Shown: positions 26,329 to 34,097 of the stretch, piece by piece
Position numbering within the stretch: position 1 is the first letter of the stretch
Layout of the letters: each line of letters begins with the position of its first letter
Assembly (NCBI RefSeq): GCF_026626635.1
Contig: NZ_JAPNKA010000001.1
Location: 7,006,001-7,070,000, forward strand
Length of the DNA stretch: 64,000 nt
DNA from: Archangium lansingense
Lineage (GTDB): Bacteria; Myxococcota; Myxococcia; Myxococcales; Myxococcaceae
Direction: 5' to 3'
Position numbers and translations under genes: made by a program
Notes under the pieces: model-generated
Told to the model about the DNA's origin: nothing
Seen by the model: only the letters and a program-made list of their open reading frames with translations
The model's database searches: none

Positions 26329-27525
26329 TCAGGGCGCCAGCGCTTGCTCGAGATCCCGGATGAGATCCTTCGGAGCCTCCAGGCCGATCGACAGGCGGAA
26401 GATGCCGTCACCCGCCCAGGCCCGGTAGCGCTCCAGCAGCTCGGGCGGGAGCTGGAAGGAGGTCCGCTGCATGTCCTCCGTCGGCAGATAGAAGATGAGG
26501 CTGTGCGGCTTGCCGAGCGAGACGGCGTACTTGACCACCTTCAACCGCTCGGCGAGGCGGCGCGCCACGGCCGGAGCGTCCTTCGCCTGGAAGCAGATCA
26601 TCCCAGAGGTGTTATGCAGCTGCCGCCGAGCAAGCTCCGCCTGCGGATGTGAATCGAGTCCCGGGTACAGGACATGGTGCACGCGCGGGTGCGTCTCGAG
26701 GAACGCAGCCACCTCCCGGGCCGTGGCCGCGTGGGAGGCCATTCTCTGAGGCAAGGTGGGCAGGCTGCGGAGGATCAGCCACGCGGGAAACGGGCTGAGC
26801 ACCGCGCCCAGGTGGATGAGCGAGTCCTGCCGCAGCGCCGCCAGCTCGGTCCGCCGCCCCACGACGACACCGCCCAGCGCGTCTCCATGGCCACCGATGT
26901 ACTTGGTCAGCGAGTGGATGACGAAGTCAGCCCCAAGAGCGATCGGCCGCAGCCCGATCGGCGTCGCGAGGGTCGCATCGACGGCGAGGCGAGCACCGGC
27001 CTCATGCGCGAGGGCTGCCACCGCCTCCACATCGGTCAGCTTCAGGATGGGATTGCACGGAGTCTCGATGTAGACGAGCCGCGTATTGGGGCGCAGGGCG
27101 GCACGCACCTGGGCGAGGTCCGAGGTATCGACAGGCGACACCTCCACGCCGAAGCGCCGCAGCTTGCCTCGGACGAACTCCGCCGCGCCCGCGTAGCAGA
27201 CGTCGCTGATGACGAGGTGATCTCCCGGCCCGAGCAGATGCAGCAAAAGCCCGGTGATGGCGGCCATCCCACTGGCGAAGCAGAGGGCATCCTCCCCGCC
27301 ATCGAGCTCGGCCAGGCGCCGCTCCAGAGTACGCACCGTGGGTGTGGACCAACGCGCGTAGAAGTAGGGCGACTCCTCCCCCATGTCCTCCGCGGAGAAC
27401 CCCACCCCTTCCGGGTGGGCGCGGAAGGTGGTGGACAACACGAGGGGCGTATTGAGGGGAGCCCCCTCCTCCGAATCCGCATCGGCCTGCACGAGCCGGG
27501 TGCGCACGTCCCATTCTTCAGCCAT
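26329..27525 (-). CDS. PLP-dependent trans-sulfuration enzyme (cystathionine gamma-synthase/lyase family)
   Basis: This 398-residue Cys/Met-metabolism family enzyme has YFYARWSTPTVRTLERRLAELDGG, an FASGMAAI phosphate-binding loop and PLP-ring Asp183 (AVDATLATP). The Schiff-base Lys208 lies in HSLTKYIGGHGD. Members act on cystathionine, O-acyl-homoserine, methionine or cysteine; specificity is not evident. GAGGTGATCG precedes the ATG. It is divergent from the flavoprotein gene across 88 bases, so the two may share regulation. It could be primary metabolism or part of a biosynthetic locus extending to 31.4 kb. Confidence 0.9.
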   Translation of the reverse strand: MAEEWDVRTRLVQADADSEEGAPLNTPLVLSTTFRAHPEGVGFSAEDMGEESPYFYARWSTPTVRTLERRLAELDGGEDALCFASGMAAITGLLLHLLGPGDHLVISDVCYAGAAEFVRGKLRRFGVEVSPVDTSDLAQVRAALRPNTRLVYIETPCNPILKLTDVEAVAALAHEAGARLAVDATLATPIGLRPIALGADFVIHSLTKYIGGHGDALGGVVVGRRTELAALRQDSLIHLGAVLSPFPAWLILRSLPTLPQRMASHAATAREVAAFLETHPRVHHVLYPGLDSHPQAELARRQLHNTSGMICFQAKDAPAVARRLAERLKVVKYAVSLGKPHSLIFYLPTEDMQRTSFQLPPELLERYRAWAGDGIFRLSIGLEAPKDLIRDLEQALAP

Positions 27526-27613
27526 CGATCACCTCGTGTGTGGAAGGGAGCCCATCATTCCACGGGGTGGATTGACGCTCCTCACGCTCCGACCCTATGT
27601 CCGCCCGGCGCAT

Positions 27614-28843
27614 ATGTCCCAGACAACGAATCCCCAGGTCGTGATTGTCGGCGCGGGCCCTGCCGGCATGCTGCTCGCCTACCAGTTGGTGACGAATGGC
27701 GTTCCGGTGCGCGTGCTCGAGCGGCATCCCGACTTCGAGCGCGAGTTCCGCGGCGAGTTCCTCCCCCCCTCGGCGCTCGGCCCCCTGGAGCAGCTCGGCA
27801 TCCTCCCGCTGCTCGTGGAGCGCAAGCTCGCGTTCCCCGAAGTCGAGCGGCGTCTGCTCGTCGGGAAGACACGGCGGGTCATGGTCCCGGGCGGAAAGGA
27901 GCGGGGCTCGCTGATCTCCCAGGCTGGGCTCCTCGGGCTCCTTCACGAGCTGTGCGGCCGCTACCCCCACTATCAGCTCGACTTCGGCACCACGGCCCTC
28001 CAGACGATTCGCGAGAACGGCCGGGTGGTGGCGCTGAAGACGCGGCGGGAGGGCGCCGAGGGCCGTGTCGAGGGCGACATCTTCGTGGACTGCAGCGGCC
28101 GCAACAGCGGGCTGCGCAAGGACGTGGGCATCCAGGTCGAGTCCAACCAGGTGCCAGCAGACGTGGTGTGGCTGCGCTTCGACTTCTCGGACGCTCCGGA
28201 GGTGCTGCCCGAGAGCCTCGATGTCCACATGTTCGGTAAGGGGGTGGTGGCCGTCTTCCACCGGACGACGCGCTCCCGGTTGCAGGTGGCCTACAGCGCG
28301 CCCGGCGATCTCGGCGGCCTGCGGAAGAACCTCCCCGAGCTGCGGCGCCAGCTCATGCCCACGGTGCCCGAGAAGCTGCGGCCCCACCTCGAGGCGAAGC
28401 TCGACGAGCGCACCGAGACCCAGTTCCTCCGGGTCATCGTGGACCGGCTCGAGCGCTGGTATGTGCCCGGACTCCTGTTCCTGGGGGACGCCGCGCACAC
28501 GATGTCTCCCTCAGGAGGCCAGGGGTTGAACCTGGCCCTGCGCGACAGCATCGTGGCCGCCAATCACCTGCTCGATGCCCTCCGCGCCGGTCAGCCGATC
28601 GACGAGCAGGTCTTCCAGAAGATCCAGGACGAGCGCCGGCCCGAGGCCGACCAGGTCCAGGCCATGCAGACCCGGGTGCACCGGATGGTCATGGCGCCCA
28701 TGTTCGTCGAGCACCTCATGTTCACCATGCTCGGGCTCGTGCTGAAGCTCTCGAAGAAGGCCAGCGAGGGCAGCCAGGGTGTCACCCGGGTGGACCTGCG
28801 CTACGGCATCCCGGTGTCCCAGCTGCCCCCGCTGAACCCTTAA
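27614..28843 (+). CDS. FAD-dependent monooxygenase-like oxidoreductase
   Basis: This 409-residue group A flavoprotein has the Rossmann motif VVIVGAGPAGMLLAYQL at the N-terminus. The second FAD motif, FLGDAAHTMSPSGGQGLNLALRD, lies near residue 295. GDIFVDCSGRNSGLRK is the DG-type motif region. The fold is that of p-hydroxybenzoate hydroxylase, UbiH and tryptophan-halogenase relatives. The halogenase WxWxIP motif is not seen, so hydroxylation, epoxidation or dehydrogenation is more likely. ATG 27614 is used; the open frame to 27383 covers the intergenic region and the divergent gene. It ends 3 nt from the convergent graspetide precursor gene. Confidence 0.85.
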   Translation: MSQTTNPQVVIVGAGPAGMLLAYQLVTNGVPVRVLERHPDFEREFRGEFLPPSALGPLEQLGILPLLVERKLAFPEVERRLLVGKTRRVMVPGGKERGSLISQAGLLGLLHELCGRYPHYQLDFGTTALQTIRENGRVVALKTRREGAEGRVEGDIFVDCSGRNSGLRKDVGIQVESNQVPADVVWLRFDFSDAPEVLPESLDVHMFGKGVVAVFHRTTRSRLQVAYSAPGDLGGLRKNLPELRRQLMPTVPEKLRPHLEAKLDERTETQFLRVIVDRLERWYVPGLLFLGDAAHTMSPSGGQGLNLALRDSIVAANHLLDALRAGQPIDEQVFQKIQDERRPEADQVQAMQTRVHRMVMAPMFVEHLMFTMLGLVLKLSKKASEGSQGVTRVDLRYGIPVSQLPPLNP

Positions 28844-28846
28844 CCC

Positions 28847-29071
28847 TTAGTAGGAGGGGTGGTCCTCGGCGTCCGAGGGGAACTTCAAGGTGGTGACGGG
28901 GGGATCCCTGTCGCACTCATCGTTGTCCGAGGGGAACTTCTTGGTGGTGGGAAATCCCGGAGGGGGGGGCCTACCACCCGAGGCCTGCTCGAGCTCCTGC
29001 GCCTCCAGCAACTGCGCGAAGAAGGGTTTACCGCCCTTCCGAGGCACCTTGTCCTTTGCGTTCTTCTTCAT
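28847..29071 (-). CDS. Microviridin-type graspetide (omega-ester peptide) precursor with two cores
   Basis: This 74-residue peptide starts at an ATG with GAGGAG seven bases upstream. The basic N-terminus leads into PFFAQLLE (16-23), the counterpart of the microviridin leader motif PFFARFLE that docks to ATP-grasp ligases. After a GG at 32-33 come two core repeats: T43-K-K45-F-P47-S48-D49-N-D51-E52 and T61-L-K63-F-P65-S66-D67-A-E69-D70. Both match T-x-K-x-P-S-D-x-(D/E)-(D/E) exactly, the pattern that yields two ester and one amide crosslink. Microviridins are typically serine-protease inhibitors. No ATP-grasp ligase, GNAT or transporter gene lies in the window. It is the last gene of a minus-strand run after the KAS III-like and BAHD genes. 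Confidence 0.85.
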   Translation of the reverse strand: MKKNAKDKVPRKGGKPFFAQLLEAQELEQASGGRPPPPGFPTTKKFPSDNDECDRDPPVTTLKFPSDAEDHPSY

Positions 29072-29207
29072 GGCCGGACTCCTCGTGGCCTGTTGGCCGA
29101 TGGGGGTTCACGAGCCACCGCCTCGCCTCGTACTTGGGGGGGTTCTCGAACGAGCCGATGACTCGATAGTTGGAGTCCAGGGTGAACCCGATGTGACGGA
29201 GCGGCAA
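29028..29207 (-). other. Possible overlapping small ORF or gene remnant upstream of the graspetide precursor
   Basis: This 59-codon frame starts at TTG with GGGGAG seven bases upstream. It contains LRHIGFTLDSNYRVIGSF and YEARRWLVNPH, which read like genuine protein rather than a shadow frame. The same frame stays open further upstream into the BAHD 3' end. It overlaps the first 44 nt of the graspetide gene in another frame. It may be a degraded gene, a coupled small peptide or chance. No family was recognised. Confidence 0.3.
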
Positions 29208-29250
29208 GTGCGCGCTCCCCTGCCCGCTCGGCCGGCACTGCCAGGGACGT

Positions 29251-30372
29251 TCAGGAGCCGGAAGCCCTGGGCAGCGAGGTATGTGCCTCCAAGCTGTCTC
29301 CCCGAGTGACGATGAAGCACATCCGGGACTTCGGGGTGAGCACGTCGAACGTGTGGGGAGCGCCCGTGCCGAAGTCGAGCAGCGACAGATCGAACCGGGA
29401 GATGTTGTTGATCAGCAGCCCGTGGTCCTCCGCCGAGGCGTTGAGCCGATCCAATCCCTCCTGCCCCTGAGTCCGCCTCACTTCCTCCATGAGCGCGTGG
29501 TACCGGAAGAACTCCGTGGCGCTCGCGGACTGAAGCCGTGCCCGGATGCGCGCCGCGATCTCTGGCAGCGAGAGCGTCGAAGCCTCTTGGGGCGAGAGCG
29601 GGACACGCAGCGGCAGCCCAGCGGTACCGAAGTACGACGCCGGGAGCAGCCCGGGAATGCGCCGGAAGTCGAAGATGATGCCCAGCTCCGGCTCCGCCGT
29701 CCCCTCCAGCGACGGTGGGTGGTAGAGCCGCCACAGGAAGGCCGCCAGCACGTCCGCGGACGTCACCTGGGGCTGGCTGGCCCGCGCCTCCCTCACCAGC
29801 GCATCCACCTCCTCGCGAGAGAAGCGCCGGATGTCCCAGGTGAAGTCCTCACGGCGACGATGGGGCGGGGGCGACCCGAGCCGGAATCCCGCACGTCCCA
29901 GCTCCTCCTCCAGTGAACGAGACCCGTCCAGTGCTCCGGCTGGCAGCGTTGGGAGCTCGGAGGAGACCGGAGCAGCCGGAGCCTGCCCGCGGACGCTCCG
30001 GGCCCACGCGCTCAGGAATCCCACCAGGCTGACGCCGTCGCCGAGCACATGCGACATGCTCGCCCCGAGGCACCCTCCCGCCCCAAAGCGCGAAACCTTC
30101 AGCCGGCAGAGCGGCCGTCCGGGGCCCGGCTCCGCGACGTCGAAGAGCCCAGCCCGTGAGACCTTGTCGTCGGAGGGCAGCTCGACTCCCGGCACGTCGC
30201 GGAGTGACACCGCCGCCTGCAACCTCGGGAACGCGGGCAGTGTCCTCGCCAGCCCTTCCGCCAACAGCTCCGCCTCGGGCAGCCGCTCGTAGAAGAAGGC
30301 GAACTCGATGGGGAGATCATCCGGCCCCGCGAAGAGTCCATCCAGGGCCGAGTGCGACAGGGAGTCCATCAT
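29251..30372 (-). CDS. BAHD/transferase-family acyltransferase
   Basis: This 373-residue protein carries both BAHD signatures in the right order. The catalytic H-x3-D is His108-Val-Leu-Gly-Asp112 in SMSHVLGDGVSL. The structural DFGxG is at 333-337 in INNISRFDLSLLDFGTGAPH. BAHD enzymes are best known from plants and fungi and transfer acyl groups from acyl-CoA to alcohols or amines. They are structurally related to NRPS condensation domains, the main alternative, but DFGxG at this position favours BAHD. ATG 30372 has GAGG five bases upstream and starts 7 nt after the KAS III-like stop, implying co-translation. Confidence 0.82.
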   Translation of the reverse strand: MMDSLSHSALDGLFAGPDDLPIEFAFFYERLPEAELLAEGLARTLPAFPRLQAAVSLRDVPGVELPSDDKVSRAGLFDVAEPGPGRPLCRLKVSRFGAGGCLGASMSHVLGDGVSLVGFLSAWARSVRGQAPAAPVSSELPTLPAGALDGSRSLEEELGRAGFRLGSPPPHRRREDFTWDIRRFSREEVDALVREARASQPQVTSADVLAAFLWRLYHPPSLEGTAEPELGIIFDFRRIPGLLPASYFGTAGLPLRVPLSPQEASTLSLPEIAARIRARLQSASATEFFRYHALMEEVRRTQGQEGLDRLNASAEDHGLLINNISRFDLSLLDFGTGAPHTFDVLTPKSRMCFIVTRGDSLEAHTSLPRASGS

Positions 30373-30379
30373 GGCCACC

Positions 30380-31438
30380 TCAGGGGAAGCGATAGATGAC
30401 ACCGCCAGACTGCAGCCCCGAGCCAACCCCGAGGATCAACGCGGTGTCCCCGGGCTTGGGAAGCCCCGAGTGGAGGAAGTCGTTGAGGACGAGCCCAAGC
30501 GAGGCCGCCGCGCAGTTGCCGTGGTGCTCCATGTTGAAGAACGACTTCTCTTCGGGGATCTCCATTCCCTGGAGCCAGCGCCGCTGCACCTGAGCGTTGC
30601 TCATGTTGAAGAGGGTCCAGTTGGTGTCCTGCGAGCCCTTGGGGCCGAGGATCTCCCCACGCAGCCGCGTGAACGTCGCGTTGAGGTTGCCGGGGACCAT
30701 GCGGTAGTCGACGACGTAGTAGTCCTCCAGCACCTCCGCGATGTTCTCGGGCGTGGGGACGTGCTTCGAGCCACCGAACTTCTTCACGGCGATGTCCCGA
30801 TGCGGCTCCGTGGCCATGTGGAAGGTGGAGAAGCCACACGGCTCCGCGGTGTTCTCCCCGGACAGCACCAGCGCCGCCGCGCCATCGCCGAAGATGGTCG
30901 CCTGGAGCCACAGGCGCTTCTTCAGCTCCGGCTTGCAGAACGAGGACAGGGTGCTGGCCCCGCAGATGAGGACGTTGCGTGCCTGGCCCGAGCGAATCAA
31001 CGCCGTGCCCATCATCAAGGCGTTGATCACGCCCGCGCATGCGGACATGTGTGAGAGGGCCATCGTGTGGAGAGGCGCCCCCAGCCGCTTGTGCAGCGTG
31101 CACGCCCCATCCGGCGCCCCCTGGTGGGTCGGCGTGAAGGACACGTAGATGATGACCTGGATATCGCGAATATCCAGCCCGGCATCATTCAAGGCCCGCC
31201 GCGAGGCCTCGACGGTGAGATCGTCCTCGTCGATGTCATCGAGCCGATCCTTCTTGTAGTCGTAGCGCGTGTGCCGCGTCCTGACCCCGAAGGTGTCGTA
31301 GATCCACGAGGGATCCCGCCGGCCATGCCACTGGCAGATGTCCTCGTTGGTGAATGCGAGGGGCGGGAGCGCCATGCCGCTGCCTCGGATCAGAACAGAG
31401 GGAGAACCGACATTCGGGAAAGAAGTCGACAGGGCCAT
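30380..31438 (-). CDS. 3-oxoacyl-ACP synthase III-like (KAS III/FabH fold) enzyme
   Basis: This 352-residue thiolase-fold protein has active-site Cys134 (SHMSACAGVINAL), FGDGAAALVL, and HGNCAAAS with Asn308 at the canonical Asn position. The segment that normally reads PHQAN is FNMSN, so the catalytic His appears replaced by Asn278. KAS III-like proteins lacking the full Cys-His-Asn triad often work as acyl or ester transferases in secondary metabolism instead of decarboxylating condensing enzymes (family knowledge). AAGGA precedes the ATG. First gene of the run KAS III-like, BAHD, graspetide precursor. A housekeeping FabH role is unlikely. Confidence 0.87.
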   Translation of the reverse strand: MALSTSFPNVGSPSVLIRGSGMALPPLAFTNEDICQWHGRRDPSWIYDTFGVRTRHTRYDYKKDRLDDIDEDDLTVEASRRALNDAGLDIRDIQVIIYVSFTPTHQGAPDGACTLHKRLGAPLHTMALSHMSACAGVINALMMGTALIRSGQARNVLICGASTLSSFCKPELKKRLWLQATIFGDGAAALVLSGENTAEPCGFSTFHMATEPHRDIAVKKFGGSKHVPTPENIAEVLEDYYVVDYRMVPGNLNATFTRLRGEILGPKGSQDTNWTLFNMSNAQVQRRWLQGMEIPEEKSFFNMEHHGNCAAASLGLVLNDFLHSGLPKPGDTALILGVGSGLQSGGVIYRFP

Positions 31439-31871
31439 GACTGTCCTTAGGAGCCTGCGGGGAAGAAGGGGTCAAGGAGCGAGATGGGCGGGGGCTACTG
31501 CATCCAACAAGCTCCTTTCCTTGAATTGTAGGAAACACCCACGCCCGACCGCCATGAGAACGTGAGGGCAGTGAAGCGCCAGACCGTTGACGTGCTGAGC
31601 GGGGAAGAGTCTGTCTGGAACCCACATCCGAGCCGCTCGTGCACAACGCGCCGCGGGAAACACACAGATGAGGGGACAGCCGGCCGACCCGCTGTGGTAG
31701 ACAGCGCGCGCACCTACTCACCTGGAAGGCAGGTGAGCGTCCCGCTCCGCTGCAAAGAGCGCGTGCACAACCCCATCATCAGCCAGGCACGGCAGGAGTC
31801 CCCTCCCCCGGAACCGCCAGGGGAAGGTCCAGCTCCGAGCGCGCCTGCTGCCGCGCCCGAGGAGGGCATTC
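31439..31871. other. Divergent intergenic region between the KAS III-like gene and slyD
   Basis: These 433 bases must carry the promoters of the acyltransferase/graspetide run and of slyD. The only structured element seen is a palindrome, CTCACCT-7-AGGTGAG, at 31717-31737. No confident -35/-10 pair, RNA gene or coding frame was found. Confidence 0.4.
31717..31737. promoter_or_regulatory. 7-bp inverted repeat, possible operator
   Basis: The perfect arms CTCACCT and AGGTGAG are separated by seven bases (two-turn spacing, centre to centre 14 bp). They lie 134 bases upstream of slyD and about 280 upstream of the KAS III-like gene. It could be an operator or a small hairpin. Confidence 0.3.
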
Positions 31872-32354
31872 ATGCAGATTGCGAAGGACAGCGTTGTCTC
31901 CATCGACTACCGGCTCCACCTGGGAGACGGGAAGATCATCGACGAGAGCGAGCCGGGAGACCCGCTCATCTACCTGCACGGGTACGAGGAGATCGTCCCG
32001 GGGCTGGAGAAGGCGCTCGAGGGAAAGAAGGCGGGCGAGTCCCTGAAGGTGGTGGTCCCGCCCTCGGAGGGCTACGGGGAGTACGATCCGGATGGCGTGG
32101 AGGAAGTGCCGCGCGAGGACTTCCCGCCGGACATGGAGCTGGAGGCCGGCGGCGTTGTGAGCGCCACGGATGAGGACGGCGACGATGTGGAGTTCCTCGT
32201 GAAGGAGGTACGCGCCAAGACGGTGGTGATCGACTTCAATGATCCCATGGCGGGGAAGACGCTCCACTTCGAGGTGACCGTGCGCGAGGTGCGCGCGGCG
32301 ACGAAGGAAGAGCTCGAGCACGGCCACGCTCACACTCCTGGCCACGAGCACTGA
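31872..32354 (+). CDS. slyD: FKBP-type peptidyl-prolyl isomerase, SlyD family
   Basis: This 160-residue protein has the FKBP core (VSIDYRLHLGDGKIIDES; YLHGYEEIVPGLEKALEGKKAGE) interrupted by the insert-in-flap chaperone domain (YGEYDPDGVEEVPREDFPPD through EVRAKTVVIDFNDPMAGKTLHFEV). The C-terminus ends HGHAHTPGHEH, a short His-rich tail able to bind nickel or zinc, as in E. coli SlyD but much shorter. It acts in the cytosol as a folding helper and metal chaperone. GAGGAGGGC precedes the ATG. It is convergent with the histidine kinase gene. Confidence 0.93.
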   Translation: MQIAKDSVVSIDYRLHLGDGKIIDESEPGDPLIYLHGYEEIVPGLEKALEGKKAGESLKVVVPPSEGYGEYDPDGVEEVPREDFPPDMELEAGGVVSATDEDGDDVEFLVKEVRAKTVVIDFNDPMAGKTLHFEVTVREVRAATKEELEHGHAHTPGHEH

Positions 32355-32380
32355 GCCCGCCCTGCCCTTCGAGGCAGAGG

Positions 32381-34078
32381 TCAGCCGCTGGCCCGCGGGG
32401 CGCTGTTCTGCGCCCCGGTCTCGGGCCGGAAGGGAAGCTCGAGTGTGAAGGTGGCCCCCTTGCCGGGGCCATCGCTATGAACTCCAAGCGATCCCTCCAT
32501 CGAGCGGGCGGCGATCGCGCACGAGTGGAGGCCAAAGCCGTGCCCCTCCTTCCTCGTGGTGAAGCCGTGCTGGAAGATCTTGGTGAGCAGCTCCGGCGCA
32601 ATGCCCATGCCGTTGTCGCACACCTGCACACGAACGCGGTTGTCCGCGGGGTGCTCGAGCTTCACGGTGAGGCGCCGCTCGCCGGGCGGATTGTCGTTTA
32701 GTGCATATTTAGCGTTGCTGATGAGGTTGAGGAGGATCTGCAGCAGCTTGTGCTTGTCCACCATCATGCGCGGCAGCGGCATGACGTGGCGCTCGAGCGT
32801 GATGCCATGCCGCCCGAGCGCAGCCCCGTTGATGCGGAGGGCATCCTCGAGCAGCTCCTCCAGAGAAGCCGGCTCCACCAGGCTCGAAGACGTGGCGTAG
32901 CTCTGCTGCAGCTCGACGATCATCCGGATGTGCTCGACATGGCGGTGGAGGGAGTCCGTCATGGACAGCATCTCGTCGCGATCGGAGGACAGGTTCTCCC
33001 CGAGCTTGCCGAGGAATTCAGGCAAGCGGCGACCGCGCTCGTCCGCCGTCATGAAGGCAGGAAGGTCGGCGCGGCGCTCCTCCAACACTCCGGCGAGCTT
33101 GAGGAGTGACTGCAGGCGCAACGCTCGCAGCCGCTCACCGAGGACCGTGGCCGACGTGTTGATGCTGTTCAGGACGTTGCCCACGTTGTGGAGCACGTTC
33201 GTGGCGAGCTCGGCCATGCCCGCCTGACGCGCGAGCTCCACGGCGCGGCGCTGGGTGTCCTTCAGCTCCTGCGTGCGCTCCTTGACGCGGAGCTCGAGGC
33301 CATCGTGGGCCTGGCGCAGAGCCTCGTTGGCCCGTGCGAGCTCCTCGGTCCGCTCGGCAACGCGGCGCTCGAGCTCATCGCGAGCACGGCGCAGCGCGGC
33401 CTCGCTCAGGCCGAGCTCCTCCGTCGAGGCGACGAAGGGCAGGAGCATGCGTTGAATCACGAAGACGAAGATGACGAGCGTGAGCAGGAAGGCGCCCACC
33501 GGGATGATGCGCTGGACGAGCCCGAGCTGCCTCAACTCCTCCTGGGAGCGGCGCTGGAGAAGCACTGAGACGTCATCGAGTGCTCCTGAGAGGCTTCTCG
33601 AGGCGGCGCGGAACTGCTCCAGGTCAGGGTTGTTCTTGAGCGAGCGGTTCTCGGACCGAAGGACCCTCACGTGAGCCGCGTGGGTTTTCTCCCACAACCC
33701 TGGCAGGGTACCGAGCACCCCGAGGATCTCCGGTTCCTGGATGCCGTTGAGCGGAAGCGCCCCACCCCCGCTTTTATCCCCTTGAAGCAGCGCATTGCTC
33801 ACGGCCATGAAGCGCTGGGCCTGGGTCTGGGCGGCGCCCCTCTGCCGGAGCAACAGCTCCCAGTCCGACGACGCCAACCCGACGAGGGCGAGGTAGGTCG
33901 TGTTCTCGAACTGATCGACGATGGTGCCCAGAGCCGCCGCAGCCGCGACGTGCTGCTGGCTCTGGTCCACGCGCGCTTCGATCTCCAGCATGGCCGCCAG
34001 TGAGGCTGCTTGCAGGGCGATGCTCAGCGCGAGCATCGCCAGGAAGGGCCAGAGCAGCTGGCGCATCTTACGAGGCAT
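32381..34078 (-). CDS. Membrane sensor histidine kinase
   Basis: This 565-residue protein has membrane helices at ~8-30 and ~191-212 around a ~160-residue periplasmic helical sensor. A coiled-coil with repeated ERxEEL/ERTQEL segments (~215-280) leads to the phosphoacceptor region with His297 in NVLHNVGNVLNS, the atypical 'LHN.GN.LN' kind common in myxobacteria. The ATPase domain has its N box at Asn455 (LLNLISNAKYAL), DNGMGI (488-493) and GHGFGLH (512-518). It is the last gene of an operon with a PhnD-like binding protein and a receiver protein, 19 nt after the former, suggesting ligand sensing through the binding protein. Confidence 0.92.
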   Translation of the reverse strand: MPRKMRQLLWPFLAMLALSIALQAASLAAMLEIEARVDQSQQHVAAAAALGTIVDQFENTTYLALVGLASSDWELLLRQRGAAQTQAQRFMAVSNALLQGDKSGGGALPLNGIQEPEILGVLGTLPGLWEKTHAAHVRVLRSENRSLKNNPDLEQFRAASRSLSGALDDVSVLLQRRSQEELRQLGLVQRIIPVGAFLLTLVIFVFVIQRMLLPFVASTEELGLSEAALRRARDELERRVAERTEELARANEALRQAHDGLELRVKERTQELKDTQRRAVELARQAGMAELATNVLHNVGNVLNSINTSATVLGERLRALRLQSLLKLAGVLEERRADLPAFMTADERGRRLPEFLGKLGENLSSDRDEMLSMTDSLHRHVEHIRMIVELQQSYATSSSLVEPASLEELLEDALRINGAALGRHGITLERHVMPLPRMMVDKHKLLQILLNLISNAKYALNDNPPGERRLTVKLEHPADNRVRVQVCDNGMGIAPELLTKIFQHGFTTRKEGHGFGLHSCAIAARSMEGSLGVHSDGPGKGATFTLELPFRPETGAQNSAPRASG

Positions 34079-34097
34079 CGATATCCCCCCTCGGTGC

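Noticed and set aside
27572..27601. TTGACG-18-TATGTC as promoter for the flavoprotein gene
   Set aside because: The -10 match is weak, the spacing long, and it would leave almost no leader before ATG 27614.
27614..28843. Flavin-dependent halogenase assignment for the monooxygenase-like gene
   Set aside because: The WxWxIP motif diagnostic of halogenases was not found; only general group A flavoprotein motifs are present.
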